Source: Micromonospora sp. KC213 (GTDB lineage: Bacteria > Actinomycetota > Actinomycetes > Mycobacteriales > Micromonosporaceae). Taken from it: a DNA stretch of 64,000 bases. Shown in pieces: positions 51,701 to 60,310 of this stretch. A model generated the notes under the pieces. That model did no database searches, was not told the origin of the DNA, and worked only from the letters and a program-made list of their open reading frames with translations. A program made the translations under genes and the position numbers. Location of the stretch: NCBI RefSeq assembly GCF_004348325.1, contig NZ_SMKF01000007.1, positions 18,175 through 82,174 of the forward strand, given 5' to 3'. How positions within the stretch are numbered: the first letter of the stretch is position 1; every line of letters starts with the position of its first letter.

Positions 51701-52695
51701 CCGGAACCCTCTCGGCGAGGCTGCGCCGGGATCTCCCCGGTGGGACGTTCGGCGGCCGGTGTGCTCGTGAAGGAACCAGGCGGTGGCGTGACGCCGTGTT
51801 CCCGGCACCACTGCCCGGCGGGTCGCTCGGCGCGACGGGGCAGACCGTCGGTGGGCCGCAACTGCGGCGGGATGGGCGGCAGCGGCGGCAGCTCCGCTCC
51901 GGCCTGCGCCTCGGCCTGCAACTCCTCGGCGTCCTTCTCCTCGGCCATCCCGATCGGTCCGATCCGCTGGGCGTTGAGGAACTGCCGCACGACCGGTTCG
52001 GTGCTGGACAACAGCATCTCCCTGGGCCCGAACATGGCCAGGTGCCCGTGGTAGATCAGCCCGATGTTGTCCGGCACGGTCCGGGCGGTGTTGATGTCGT
52101 GCGTGACGATCAGGAACGTCGCCTCGGTGCGCTGGTTGAGGTCGATGATGAGCTGGTTGAGGTACGCGGTGCGCACCGGGTCGAGTCCGGAGTCCGGCTC
52201 GTCGAACAGGATGATCCGCGGGTCGAGGACGAGCGCCCGGGCGAGCCCGGCACGTTTACGCATGCCGCCCGATATCTCACCCGGCAGTTTCCGCTCGGCG
52301 CCGGTCAGCCCGACCATGTCCAGCTTCTCGTCGACCACCGCCCGGATCTCGGCCTCGGTCTTGCGGGTGTGCTCACGCAACGGGAAGGCGACGTTGTCGT
52401 AGATGGTCATCGAACCGAACAGCGCGCCGTCCTGAAACAGCACGCCGAACAGCTTGCGGACCTCGTAGAGGCCACGCTCGGAGAGCGCGGGAAGATTCTT
52501 GTCCTCGATCCAGATCTCACCCCGGTCCGGCCGCAGCAGCCCGACCAGGGTCTTGAGGAACACCGACTTGCCGGTGCCGGAGGGGCCGAGCAGCACCGAG
52601 ATCTCACCAGCCGGCAGGGTCAGGCTGATGTCGGACCAGACCGGCTGGCCACCGAAGGACTTGGTCAGCCCTCGCACCGCCACCTCGACGCCCAC
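51697..52695 (-). CDS. mkl: ATP-binding protein of the Mce transporter (Mkl/MceG-like)
   Basis: A 332-residue ABC ATPase of the MlaF/Mkl group. Walker A is GPSGTGKSV, the signature is ISGGMRKRAGLARAL, Walker B is IILFDEPDSGLDP and the switch is VTHD. The C-terminal 80 residues form the extra tail typical of MceG. GTG 52695 follows GAGGGGAGGGGCGC, and frames starting further upstream lack a plausible sequence. In mycobacteria the mce ATPase lies elsewhere in the genome; here it heads the operon, so this transporter appears self-contained. It is divergent from the sigma factor gene at 52854. Confidence 0.9.
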   Translation of the reverse strand: MGVEVAVRGLTKSFGGQPVWSDISLTLPAGEISVLLGPSGTGKSVFLKTLVGLLRPDRGEIWIEDKNLPALSERGLYEVRKLFGVLFQDGALFGSMTIYDNVAFPLREHTRKTEAEIRAVVDEKLDMVGLTGAERKLPGEISGGMRKRAGLARALVLDPRIILFDEPDSGLDPVRTAYLNQLIIDLNQRTEATFLIVTHDINTARTVPDNIGLIYHGHLAMFGPREMLLSSTEPVVRQFLNAQRIGPIGMAEEKDAEELQAEAQAGAELPPLPPIPPQLRPTDGLPRRAERPAGQWCREHGVTPPPGSFTSTPAAERPTGEIPAQPRREGSG

Positions 52696-52853
52696 GCGCC
52701 CCTCCCCTCTCGCTACTGGGACATCGCGGCGGCCCGCTCGGGCGCAACAACTACTTTGGGTGATGGCCGCGCACCGACCGTGAGCTATGCAAGAAGGGCA
52801 GGGCTCGATACCGTGCCCCGTAACCCGCTGGTAACGAAGGTGCCCCCGACGCG
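52696..52853. promoter_or_regulatory. Divergent promoter region of the mce operon and sigma factor gene
   Basis: A 158-bp gap between divergent starts holds the promoter of the whole mce operon on one side and of the SigD/ShbA-like gene on the other. I see no unmistakable -35/-10 pair. The short AT-rich stretch near 52745-52765 is the most likely place. Confidence 0.5.
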
Positions 52854-53432
52854 ATGACCACCACGACCGAGCCCGAGCTCGTGCACCGGGCCGCCCGCGG
52901 CGACCAGATTGCCCTCGCGGCCCTGCTCGCCGAGGTCCGGCCCGGGCTCGTGCGCTACTGCCGGGCGCGGCTGGGTCGCATCGGCGGCGGGTACACCACC
53001 GCGGATGACGTCGCCCAGGAGATCTGCCTCGCGGTGCTTCGCGCCCTGCCGCGATACCGCGACCAGGGCACGCCGTTCTCGGCGTTCGTCTACGCAATCG
53101 CCGGGCACAAGGTGGCCGACGCGCAGCGGGCGGCGGTACGTGCCGCCACCGTCTCCGCCGCCGAACCGCCGCTGGAGACACCGGACACGCAGCCGGGGCC
53201 GGAGCAGCGAGCCGTCGCCACCGACCTCGCCCGCCGACTGACGGTGCTGCTCAACCGTTTGCCCGAGGCGCAGCGGGAGATCGTCGTCCTGCGGGTGGCG
53301 GTCGGCCTGTCCGCCGAGGAGGTGGGCACGATCCTGGGCATGACCGCGGCCGCAGTCCGGGTGGCCCAGTCCCGGGCGCTCGCCCGCCTCCGTACGCTGG
53401 CAGGCGACACACTCGGCGAGGTGGCGGCATGA
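52854..53432 (+). CDS. ECF sigma factor of the SigD/ShbA type
   Basis: A 192-residue sigma factor. Region 2 includes [20 protein letters not shown] and [20 protein letters not shown]. Region 4 includes [20 protein letters not shown] and [20 protein letters not shown]. This composition matches the mycobacterial SigD and streptomycete ShbA group, which supports housekeeping-sigma or stationary-phase expression. The next gene encodes its probable anti-sigma factor, with a 4-bp overlap. ATG 52854 has no strong Shine-Dalgarno sequence and may be near-leaderless. Confidence 0.88.
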   Translation: MTTTTEPELVHRAARGDQIALAALLAEVRPGLVRYCRARLGRIGGGYTTADDVAQEICLAVLRALPRYRDQGTPFSAFVYAIAGHKVADAQRAAVRAATVSAAEPPLETPDTQPGPEQRAVATDLARRLTVLLNRLPEAQREIVVLRVAVGLSAEEVGTILGMTAAAVRVAQSRALARLRTLAGDTLGEVAA

Positions 53433-54229
53433 GGGAGCACAGGCCCGACGGCGGCGAGGAGCCGGACCTGGCGACGATCGCCCGGGACGACCGGCTGCTC
53501 GACGCGCTCGGCCGCGGCGAGCCGGTCCCGGCCGGCGACGACCTCGCCTCGATGCTGGCTGCCTGGCACGCCGATCTCGGCGCTGATCCGCAGGAGGCCC
53601 CGCCCGCCGTCGATCCGTGGGCCGCCACGCCCGCGGCCACGCCGGCGCGGCTCGGGGGCCGGTTCCTGCGGGTCGCCGCAGCCGTGGTCGCCCTCGCCGC
53701 CCTCGCCATCGGGCTGGGCGTGGCCAGCCGTACGGCCGGGCCGGGCAGCCCGCTGTGGTCGCTGACCCGCGTGTTGTATCCGGGGCAGGCCGAGGTACGC
53801 AGCGTCGAGGACAGCCTCGTCCGCGCCCGCGCCGCCGTCGAATCGGGTCAGCTCGACAATGCTCGGCAGCTGGTGGACCGGGCGCGCGGCGACCTCCTGG
53901 CGATCGACGATCCCGCCACCGCCGCCCGCCTGGGCGCCGAACTCGACGCGGTGCACCGTGACCTGCTCGAGGCGCTGTCGACGCGATCGCCCGGCGTGCC
54001 CTCCGCGGGCATCCCGACGCTCGGCCCCACCCTGACCCGGGAACCTGCCCCCGGCGGCACGACCCCCAAGCTCACCTCGCCGGCGCCCTCGCCGACGCCG
54101 GGTGGTCGCACCCCTCTCCCAGACGGCGGCTCGCTGCCCCTGCCCACCCTGCTGCCGCCGTCGGGCGCACCGACGCTGCTGCCGGCGCTGCCCGGGCTGC
54201 CGCCGTCCGCCGGCGACCTGCCGGGCTGA
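53429..54229 (+). CDS. rsdA: RsdA-like membrane anti-sigma factor
   Basis: A 266-residue protein. The N-terminal cytoplasmic part has [20 protein letters not shown] and [12 protein letters not shown], which match the short sigma-binding segment of RsdA, the anti-sigma factor of SigD. A membrane helix follows at about 78-98 ([21 protein letters not shown]), then a coiled extracellular part ([20 protein letters not shown]) and a Pro-rich tail of about 90 residues. In mycobacteria RsdA is degraded on signal, freeing SigD. The 4-bp overlap with the sigma gene supports the pair. The tail probably spans the cell wall. Confidence 0.85.
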   Translation: MREHRPDGGEEPDLATIARDDRLLDALGRGEPVPAGDDLASMLAAWHADLGADPQEAPPAVDPWAATPAATPARLGGRFLRVAAAVVALAALAIGLGVASRTAGPGSPLWSLTRVLYPGQAEVRSVEDSLVRARAAVESGQLDNARQLVDRARGDLLAIDDPATAARLGAELDAVHRDLLEALSTRSPGVPSAGIPTLGPTLTREPAPGGTTPKLTSPAPSPTPGGRTPLPDGGSLPLPTLLPPSGAPTLLPALPGLPPSAGDLPG

Positions 54230-54787
54230 GCCCGGCTGCGCACCCCCGGCCGGGCCGGTCCCGGCACCTAGGCCCAAGCCATTCCAATCTGCCGATTGGT
54301 GGGCGCCGGTAACCCGGGGCTGAGCATCACCTTTCGCCGGGTCCGCGCCGAAACTGTCCGGTCTGACCGTCCAGGCGGCCAGCAACCCGCTCGGCGTCGC
54401 GACGGCACCGTGCACCGGGCGTTGCAGGCGGTCTGCCTGGCCGGCGGCTTTACGGTTCTGCGACCAGCCGACCGCCCCGTACACCGGGTGGGACAGATCC
54501 TGCCCCGGCACGTGTCGGCCGGTGCGGACCGCGTCGGCCTTTCGCGGCAACCTCACCTCCGTGGTCGGTCAGGTGCGGGACAGGGGCGGGTGCCGGTTCT
54601 GGTCACCCCACCGGTGCGGCGGCTGCTCAACGGCAGCCAGCTCACCGACACCGCGCTGCACGTCGACAGCGTCCGGGTCAACCTGCCGGCCGGCTTCGCC
54701 CCGTCGGCGGCCGGTGCGGCGGTGTTGGGGCTTCGGTTCGCCAATGGTGCCAGTTGACAGCCCGCTTTCAGGAGCAGAGTGACAGAG
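54230..54787. other. Spacer with possible degenerate gene
   Basis: Over 500 bp without an intact gene. Plus-strand phrases such as LTVQAASNPLGVATAPC near 54355 and PPVRRLLNGSQLTDTALHVD near 54610-54670 look protein-like, but they lie in different frames and belong to no family I recognise. A decayed coding sequence is possible. Confidence 0.4.
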
Positions 54788-54831
54788 CGAAGCGTCCCCC
54801 ACCTAGCAGGAGCTACGTGGGGGACGCTTCG
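54788..54831 (-). terminator. Very strong hairpin between convergent genes
   Basis: A perfect 15-bp stem (54788-54802 with 54817-54831; core GAAGCGTCCCCCAC) is extended by an inner TAGC/GCTA pair and a 4-nt loop. It lies about 70 bp after the stop of the subtilase gene at 54900, and would stop transcription from both sides. Confidence 0.75.
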
Positions 54832-54899
54832 ATCAGGCACGTGGGACGACACTCGCCGGGCCAAGAAGCTGACCAACCCGGCCGGCGACCGGCGTACGG

Positions 54900-57800
54900 C
54901 TAACGGAACCTGACCTGTACGGCGTCGCGTGCCGTCTCGATGTTCCGCTCGACCAAGCGGACCAGGATCATCTTCGGGCCGGAGTCGTACCTGTGGGTGT
55001 CGACGTTGAAGGTCCAGTCCGTCAGGCCCTCGGCTGCCCGCCACCCGGTCTGGTCGGCCGCGCCGTTGCGGTCCGCCACCTGCCACTGCACCACCGCGTT
55101 CGGTGCCACCCTGAACGTGCTCGCCGTAACCGCCGACGTGGTGCTGTCCACACGCGCCCGGGCGTAGATGGTGTGCTCACCGACCGGCAGCCTGCCGAGC
55201 GACAGCGACCAGGTGCCGGTCGCCGGGTCGAGCACCGCCTTCACCGGGTTGCCGAACGACGCGTCGTCGACGGATACCTCGACCCGGCGCTGGCTCGGGT
55301 GGTCGCCCGCGCCGTTCGGGTCCTCGCCCAGGTCAGGGACCGCGTACCTCCCGCCGGCCAACACCGTCTCGTCCTCGGAGACCGCGCTCCCGCCCGCCGG
55401 CGAGTCGACCGTCACCCCGAAATCCAGCCCGGCCGGGGGCAGCGGCGCGGGCGTGATCTGTACGCGGGAAGCGTGCTGGCCTTCGAACCCGAATGCCCAC
55501 GACCGCGCTCCGAGCAGTTGCACCTGGAACGTGAGCTGCTCTGCGGTGAACGCCGGCCGGGTGGTGCGGTACGAGAAGGCGTACCGGGTCCAGCAGGTCT
55601 CACCGAGGGTGGCGCAGGCCGCGCCGCCCGGCCCGCTGCCGAGAACCGGCTGGGCCAGCCCTTCGCCGGTGCCGATCTCGCGGTCGGTGGCCATGAGTAC
55701 GCCGACCGGCCGGATCACGGTGGGTGTCTCACCGGCGATGTACAGCTCCACGTTGACCGTCGACCCGGCGGGCAGCGGTGCGTCGAGGGTGTCCGTACCG
55801 GCGAAGATGCCCACCGGCCGGAACGCCGCGACCACCGACGTGACCCGGGACTCGAAGCAGGGTTCCAGGTCGCCCGGGCCGTTGGCGCGGTCCATGTACT
55901 GCTCGTTGTTCGTCGCCGCGCAGCCCGTCACGCCGGGTGTCGACGCGACACGGCGGTGCAGCCAGTACGACAGGGTGTTGTCACCGAGCGGCTGGAGCCT
56001 GGATTGTGCCGCGGGCGACGTGGCCGCCGCGACCTTCTGCAGTACGGACAGCGCGCCGGCGGACGTGGCCACGTCGGCGAGGTCCACGCCGAGCCCGCTG
56101 GCGAGCGCCGAGGAGTCGGCCTTGCCGTCGCCGTCGCGGTCGAAGCCACCCCACAACGTGTCCCGCACGGCCCGGTCGTACGCGAAGAACTGGTCCTCGA
56201 ACGGCCGCTCGGGCAGTTGCGTCTCGCCGAGCAGGACGGCGATCGCCCGCTGGGCAGCTGCCGGGGTGGCGGCACCGTACCCCTCGAAGAGCACGTTCGG
56301 CTCGCCCGTGTACGGCGCGGTCAGCGGGTACGCGTACGGCGCCCCGGTGTTGTCCCGCCCGAGCGGCAGCGCGCTCTTGAGTACGGCTTGCCGCAGCTCG
56401 TCGCGGGTCAGCTTGCCGTCGGCGAGGTAGACGCTCTCCGTGCGGGGCACGCCCACCGCCACCGCCTGTCCGGGGCGCTGCCCCGCGGCGCCGTCGCCGA
56501 GAGCGGCGCGAACCTGGCCGAGCACCGCGCCGAAAACCCCTGCGGTGTACGGCGTGGCGGCGGAGGTGCCGCCGAAGGCGCACTGACCGACGGTGCCGGA
56601 CCGGCAGGCTGAGGGCAGGTTGCCGTCACCCCAGGACGACAGGTGTACCGGGATGCCGTCACCGACGATCGCCCGCTGGTTGTCGCGTCGGATCGCGCCC
56701 ACGGTGATGTTCCAGTCCGGGCCGGTCTGGTCGGAGTGCCAGGTGCTCACCGGAACGTCGAACGCGTTGCCGACCCCGTTGCCGGCGGCGAACAGGGTGG
56801 TCTGGCCGCGTTCCGCCGCCCGCTTGGTCACCTCCTGGCCGTTGGAGACCGGACCGACGGGCGCGCCGCCGACGTAGCCGAACGAGTTGCTGGAGATGTC
56901 GACCCAGGGCAGTTGGGCCACGACGGATTCGTCCAGTGCCTCGACCACGACCAGCAGGCAGGTCGGACAGTAGCCGTACCGGTTGCCCGCGGAGACCGAG
57001 GCCGACCCGGAGCCGTGCCCGTTGTCGTCCAGGATCGGATGCGGGTCGTCGGATGAGGTGACCCCGGTCGAGCCGCCGGAGTCCACCGCTCCGATGATCT
57101 TCGTGCCGGGGATCCAGTACATCGAGCCCGGCTGGATCGTGGTGTTGCCCGACCAGAGCTTCGTGTCCTCCGGCGGGAAGTAGCCCCGGCCGAGCGTGAT
57201 GTCCAGCGCCTTGGCGTCCTTCGGATAGCCGGGGATGTAGTCGCTGGGGTGCCGGGTGAAGTTCTTGGTCAGCGCGAGAACGTCCGGGTCCGGGTAGGTC
57301 TGCGCGGAGAATTCGAGGTGGTACGGGTTGACGCCGGTGTCGGCGATGCCGATCACGGTCAGCGGTGTGGTCTTCGAAGCGATCACCGCCGGGTCGGCCA
57401 CCAGGACGCTGGTGGTCTCGCGCCGTTCGAGTCCCGCCGCGTCGGTGGCCTTCAGCGTCACCAGGTGCCGCCCCTCGGGCAGGTGTGCGGTAACCGAGCC
57501 GCCAGCGCTCTCGAACACCCCGTCGCCGTCGAGGTCCCAGCCCGCGACGACCGGCGCTGCTCCGCCGCGGACCGTGCCGCGCAGCGCCTGCTCGGCACCG
57601 GTCGCGAACGCGTAGGGCCCGCCGGACACCACCACGGGCCGCGGGTCGGTGGCACCGGTCTCGCCGGTCACCACGACCCGTACCTGCTCCGGCGGCACGG
57701 TGGCGAACTTGACCGCGACCGCCCGCCAGGCACCGGGCGCGGGCGAGGAGATTACCGCCTCCTCCGGCCGTCCGGCAGACGCGCCGGACGACGCCACCCG

Positions 57801-58472
57801 GACGCCTGTCGGGTCGTACACCTCCAGGTCGTAGTCGTTGGCGGCGTTGGTGAAGGAGAGCTTGACGGTGATCCGCCGGGTCCCGGTCGGCACCGTGAAG
57901 CCGAACTCCAGCCGCTCCCCGGTCGCGACGGTTCCCGGGGTGAGGTCGCTGTCGGTCCGGTCCAGCAGCGTGGTCTGGCCGGACCGGAAGACCACCACGC
58001 GTACGCTGTCCGAACTGGACTTCCCGGCTGCGTCGCGCACGGTCAGGGTCACCGGGTAGCTGCCCGCGGCCAGGCCGGCGGTGTCCAGCTCGGTGCTGGA
58101 CGCGTCGGGGCTGACGAGTTTGCCGTTCGGGCTGGACCAGGTGAACTGGTAGGGGGCGGTGCCGCCGTACGCCGAGCCGAGCAGGACGGCACGCTCGCCG
58201 GCGGCGACGAACGCGCTGTCACCGGCGTCGGCGACCAGCGGCGTCGGCGAGGGGGCGGGGATCGTGGCGGAGGGGTTGGCCCTCCCGGCGACCGCGACCG
58301 TACCCGACAACGGTGCCGACACCCTGCCGTTCTTCACGGGATTGCCGCCGACGGTGGCGACCGTCACCGTTGCCGAGGTCGTCGCGCCGGCGGTGCCCGG
58401 TGGGGTGGCGACGATCAGGGCGAGTGTCACGACACCGGCCGTGACGAGGGCGCCTCGTGTCTTGATGGACAC
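54900..58472 (-). CDS. Large secreted subtilisin-like serine protease with PKD and PPC-like domains
   Basis: A 1190-residue S8 peptidase. A signal peptide (LVTAGVVTLALIVATPPG) is followed by PKD-like domains (about 80-162 and 275-360) around a PPC-like domain (about 165-272). The protease core has Asp378 (IGIADTGVN), His486 (DNGHGSGSAS), the oxyanion Asn565 (AAGNGVGN) and Ser637 (FGGTSAATPY), so all catalytic residues are present. A long C-terminal half of beta domains follows, ending VQVRFR. PKD-like domains normally precede binding to proteins or sugars. GTG 58472, with AGAAAGGGGAACC upstream, is the start. It is expected to degrade extracellular protein. Insertion of domains before the core is unusual for the simpler family members. 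Confidence 0.9.
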   Translation of the reverse strand: MSIKTRGALVTAGVVTLALIVATPPGTAGATTSATVTVATVGGNPVKNGRVSAPLSGTVAVAGRANPSATIPAPSPTPLVADAGDSAFVAAGERAVLLGSAYGGTAPYQFTWSSPNGKLVSPDASSTELDTAGLAAGSYPVTLTVRDAAGKSSSDSVRVVVFRSGQTTLLDRTDSDLTPGTVATGERLEFGFTVPTGTRRITVKLSFTNAANDYDLEVYDPTGVRVASSGASAGRPEEAVISSPAPGAWRAVAVKFATVPPEQVRVVVTGETGATDPRPVVVSGGPYAFATGAEQALRGTVRGGAAPVVAGWDLDGDGVFESAGGSVTAHLPEGRHLVTLKATDAAGLERRETTSVLVADPAVIASKTTPLTVIGIADTGVNPYHLEFSAQTYPDPDVLALTKNFTRHPSDYIPGYPKDAKALDITLGRGYFPPEDTKLWSGNTTIQPGSMYWIPGTKIIGAVDSGGSTGVTSSDDPHPILDDNGHGSGSASVSAGNRYGYCPTCLLVVVEALDESVVAQLPWVDISSNSFGYVGGAPVGPVSNGQEVTKRAAERGQTTLFAAGNGVGNAFDVPVSTWHSDQTGPDWNITVGAIRRDNQRAIVGDGIPVHLSSWGDGNLPSACRSGTVGQCAFGGTSAATPYTAGVFGAVLGQVRAALGDGAAGQRPGQAVAVGVPRTESVYLADGKLTRDELRQAVLKSALPLGRDNTGAPYAYPLTAPYTGEPNVLFEGYGAATPAAAQRAIAVLLGETQLPERPFEDQFFAYDRAVRDTLWGGFDRDGDGKADSSALASGLGVDLADVATSAGALSVLQKVAAATSPAAQSRLQPLGDNTLSYWLHRRVASTPGVTGCAATNNEQYMDRANGPGDLEPCFESRVTSVVAAFRPVGIFAGTDTLDAPLPAGSTVNVELYIAGETPTVIRPVGVLMATDREIGTGEGLAQPVLGSGPGGAACATLGETCWTRYAFSYRTTRPAFTAEQLTFQVQLLGARSWAFGFEGQHASRVQITPAPLPPAGLDFGVTVDSPAGGSAVSEDETVLAGGRYAVPDLGEDPNGAGDHPSQRRVEVSVDDASFGNPVKAVLDPATGTWSLSLGRLPVGEHTIYARARVDSTTSAVTASTFRVAPNAVVQWQVADRNGAADQTGWRAAEGLTDWTFNVDTHRYDSGPKMILVRLVERNIETARDAVQVRFR

Positions 58473-58551
58473 GCGGGTTCCCCTTTCTCTGGAGGGAAGA
58501 CCGACGGGAGTCTGTCTGCCGCTTATATCGGCCGGGCCGGCGGTTGCGTTA

Positions 58552-58869
58552 CAGCCGCCTCCCGCGCCCCGGACGCGGCGGGCCCGGACGAGGAACTGCT
58601 GCGCGCGGAGCGGCGGCAGGCGCTGCGGGAGGGCTTCGCGCAGCTACCGCCGCGCTGCCAGGAACTGCTGTCCCTGCTGACGGCCGACCCACCGCCCAGC
58701 TACCGGGAGATCGCCGAACGGCTGGACGTGCCGGTCGGCAGCATCGGGCCCACCCAGGCGCTGCCTGCGGCGGCTGCGCGAGTGCCCGGCGCTGGCTCGG
58801 TTCCTCGGAGCGGCGGCGACGCACACGAACGGAGGTGACCGTGGTGGCACCGTGGCCGCCGGCCGATGA
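58552..58869 (+). pseudogene. Sigma-70-family region 4 remnant, frameshifted
   Basis: The frame reads RQALREGFAQLPPRCQELLS then TADPPPSYREIAERLDVPVG and SIGPT, the region 4 helices of an ECF-like sigma factor. A small deletion near 58760 shifts the rest (CLRRLRECPALARFLGA). Region 2 and the N-terminus are missing, cut off near the start of the subtilase gene. Confidence 0.8.
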
Positions 58870-59050
58870 CGACGCCCTGACCGCCGAGCTGATGCTCGAC
58901 TCGGCGTGCGACGCGGAGCCGGCGGGGGCTGACCCGGTCGGCCCGCTCCGCGCGGACGCTGTCGTTCCGCAGCGGCACGGTCGCGTTGGAGATCGAGGTC
59001 ACCGAGGCCGGCCCCGCTGCTCCCGCAGACTCCGCCCGGTTTGGCGTACA
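58835..59050 (+). pseudogene. Remnant of a sigma-factor accessory gene
   Basis: Starting at GTG 58835 the frame reads DDDALTAELMLDSACDAEPA, then shifts near 58960 to LSFRSGTVALEIEVTEAGPA. Small proteins with an ELxxDS motif followed by a (L)TFxxxxxxxEVEVT strand accompany this type of sigma factor in actinomycetes. Only the front and middle remain, out of frame with each other. Confidence 0.55.
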
Positions 59051-59189
59051 CCGAACGGAACGGTCGACGGGCGGGACCGGCAGGCGCGGCCGGTGCCGCG
59101 ATCAGGCCTGCCCGGCCGCCGCGACCAGGAGCCTGCCGGCATTCGGGTACGGCAGGTTGCGACTTGTCCGAAGAGGCTGCTGTCGGGAT

Positions 59190-59650
59190 CAGGCGGCACG
59201 GTCTTCGCGGTCGCCTCGACCAGTTCCTTGGCAGATCCGATCGCCTGGGCCGGGTCGGTCGGGAGGGCCCTGTTGATACGATCGAACGAGTCCAGGATCA
59301 TCCCCGGGTCTCGGAGCGCGGTCAACGACCGCGGCATCGTCGCGGCAGCGACAAGGGCGCTGTCTGACTTCGGGCTGATCCTGCCCTCCGCGTCCAGATC
59401 GAAGCCCTGCCGCTCCATGAACTTGCGCGTGCTCGCCACCGCCTCCGGTGGCAGCGCGTCGACCAGCGTCTCGTACACCCGAAGAACACGCTTTACGTGG
59501 CCTGGGTCAATCCAGTCCACGTTGTCCTCGAACTCGCGCCAATCCGCGCCGTTCGCTGGTCTCGTCGTTCGGATCACCGGACGGCGTGAATCCGTGGTCC
59601 TCCCACATGCCCACGATCAACCGGAGAGTGCTGTGGCTAGCACTCAGATC
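59190..59650 (-). pseudogene. Abortive-infection (Abi_C-like) protein relic
   Basis: The minus strand reads AFRDLSASHSTLRLIVGMWE in one frame, then after a one-base shift near 59545 continues WREFEDNVDWIDPGHVKRVL and DPAQAIGSAKELVEATAKTV. The last phrase is the conserved start of the Abi_C domain. The rest of that domain is missing after about 59190. Intact members are thought to act in phage defence; this one cannot. Confidence 0.65.
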
Positions 59651-59836
59651 GCGAAATGCCGGCGTACAGGTAGCGGCACGAGGCTACGCATCGTCACGGA
59701 TGCCCAGAATATCGAGAAACGGGCATCCCAGCGACTTGTTATGACGCAGGCTTCAACGGGGACCATCTGACGCCTTCGTCTGGCCAGCAGGACGAGCCCT
59801 GGAACCAGTCACAGCTCGACGGCCGCTTCCCCCATC

Positions 59837-59932
59837 ACCTTGCGCACCGCTGACCAGGTCAAGCAAATCCTGCGGTTCTGCGACCCGGACGAGTACATCG
59901 CGACGAGATACGCGCAGTACATGTATCGGTGA
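59837..59932 (+). pseudogene. C-terminal fragment of an unidentified protein
   Basis: A short tail (LRTADQVKQILRFCDPDEYI followed by ATRYAQYMYR and a stop) looks like genuine coding sequence but has no start and no continuation upstream. The family is unknown. Confidence 0.35.
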
Positions 59933-60109
59933 GGGATCAGCCTGCTGCGGCAGCCGCCTGTGCCCGCCAAGGTGCGGTCGAATCGGCGAGTGTGTCGAGA
60001 TGACCTGGCACCAGGTGTGCGGCGCCCCGGCCGAGTCGCCCGCTGAGCCACCAGGGCAGCAGGCGACCTGGCCAAGGCCCCGACTCGATCCACCGACGAA
60101 GGCGTTCGA

Positions 60110-60310
60110 AAGCGTGGGGCTTTCGGAACTCGGCCCGGAACCCGACCAGACGCCCGAGAGCACCAGCCGGATCCACGTCAGGCAGACTGATCATCAGACA
60201 GCCCTTGATTCGGTTTTCTTCCCCAGACTAGAAGATCATCGATCAAGGGCTGTTCCTATGATCAGCCGGGGTCGATACCACCCGGCCTCAGGTTAAAACC
60301 CAAGTTGGGG
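60110..60310 (-). mobile_element. IS701-type element terminus with transposase N-terminal scrap
   Basis: ACAGCCCTTGAT (60198-60209) and its complement (60242-60253) form a hairpin directly before an ATG at 60194, which reads ALGRLVGFRAEFRKP before diverging. The arrangement and flanking sequence match 32580-32905, so this is a second copy of the same IS end. The outer sequence reaches into the last codons of the subtilase gene at 60293. Confidence 0.7.

Noticed and set aside
54993..58838. Long plus-strand frames opposite the large subtilase
   Set aside because: The minus-strand frame has the full S8 catalytic set; the opposite frames are low-complexity Arg/Gly sequence.
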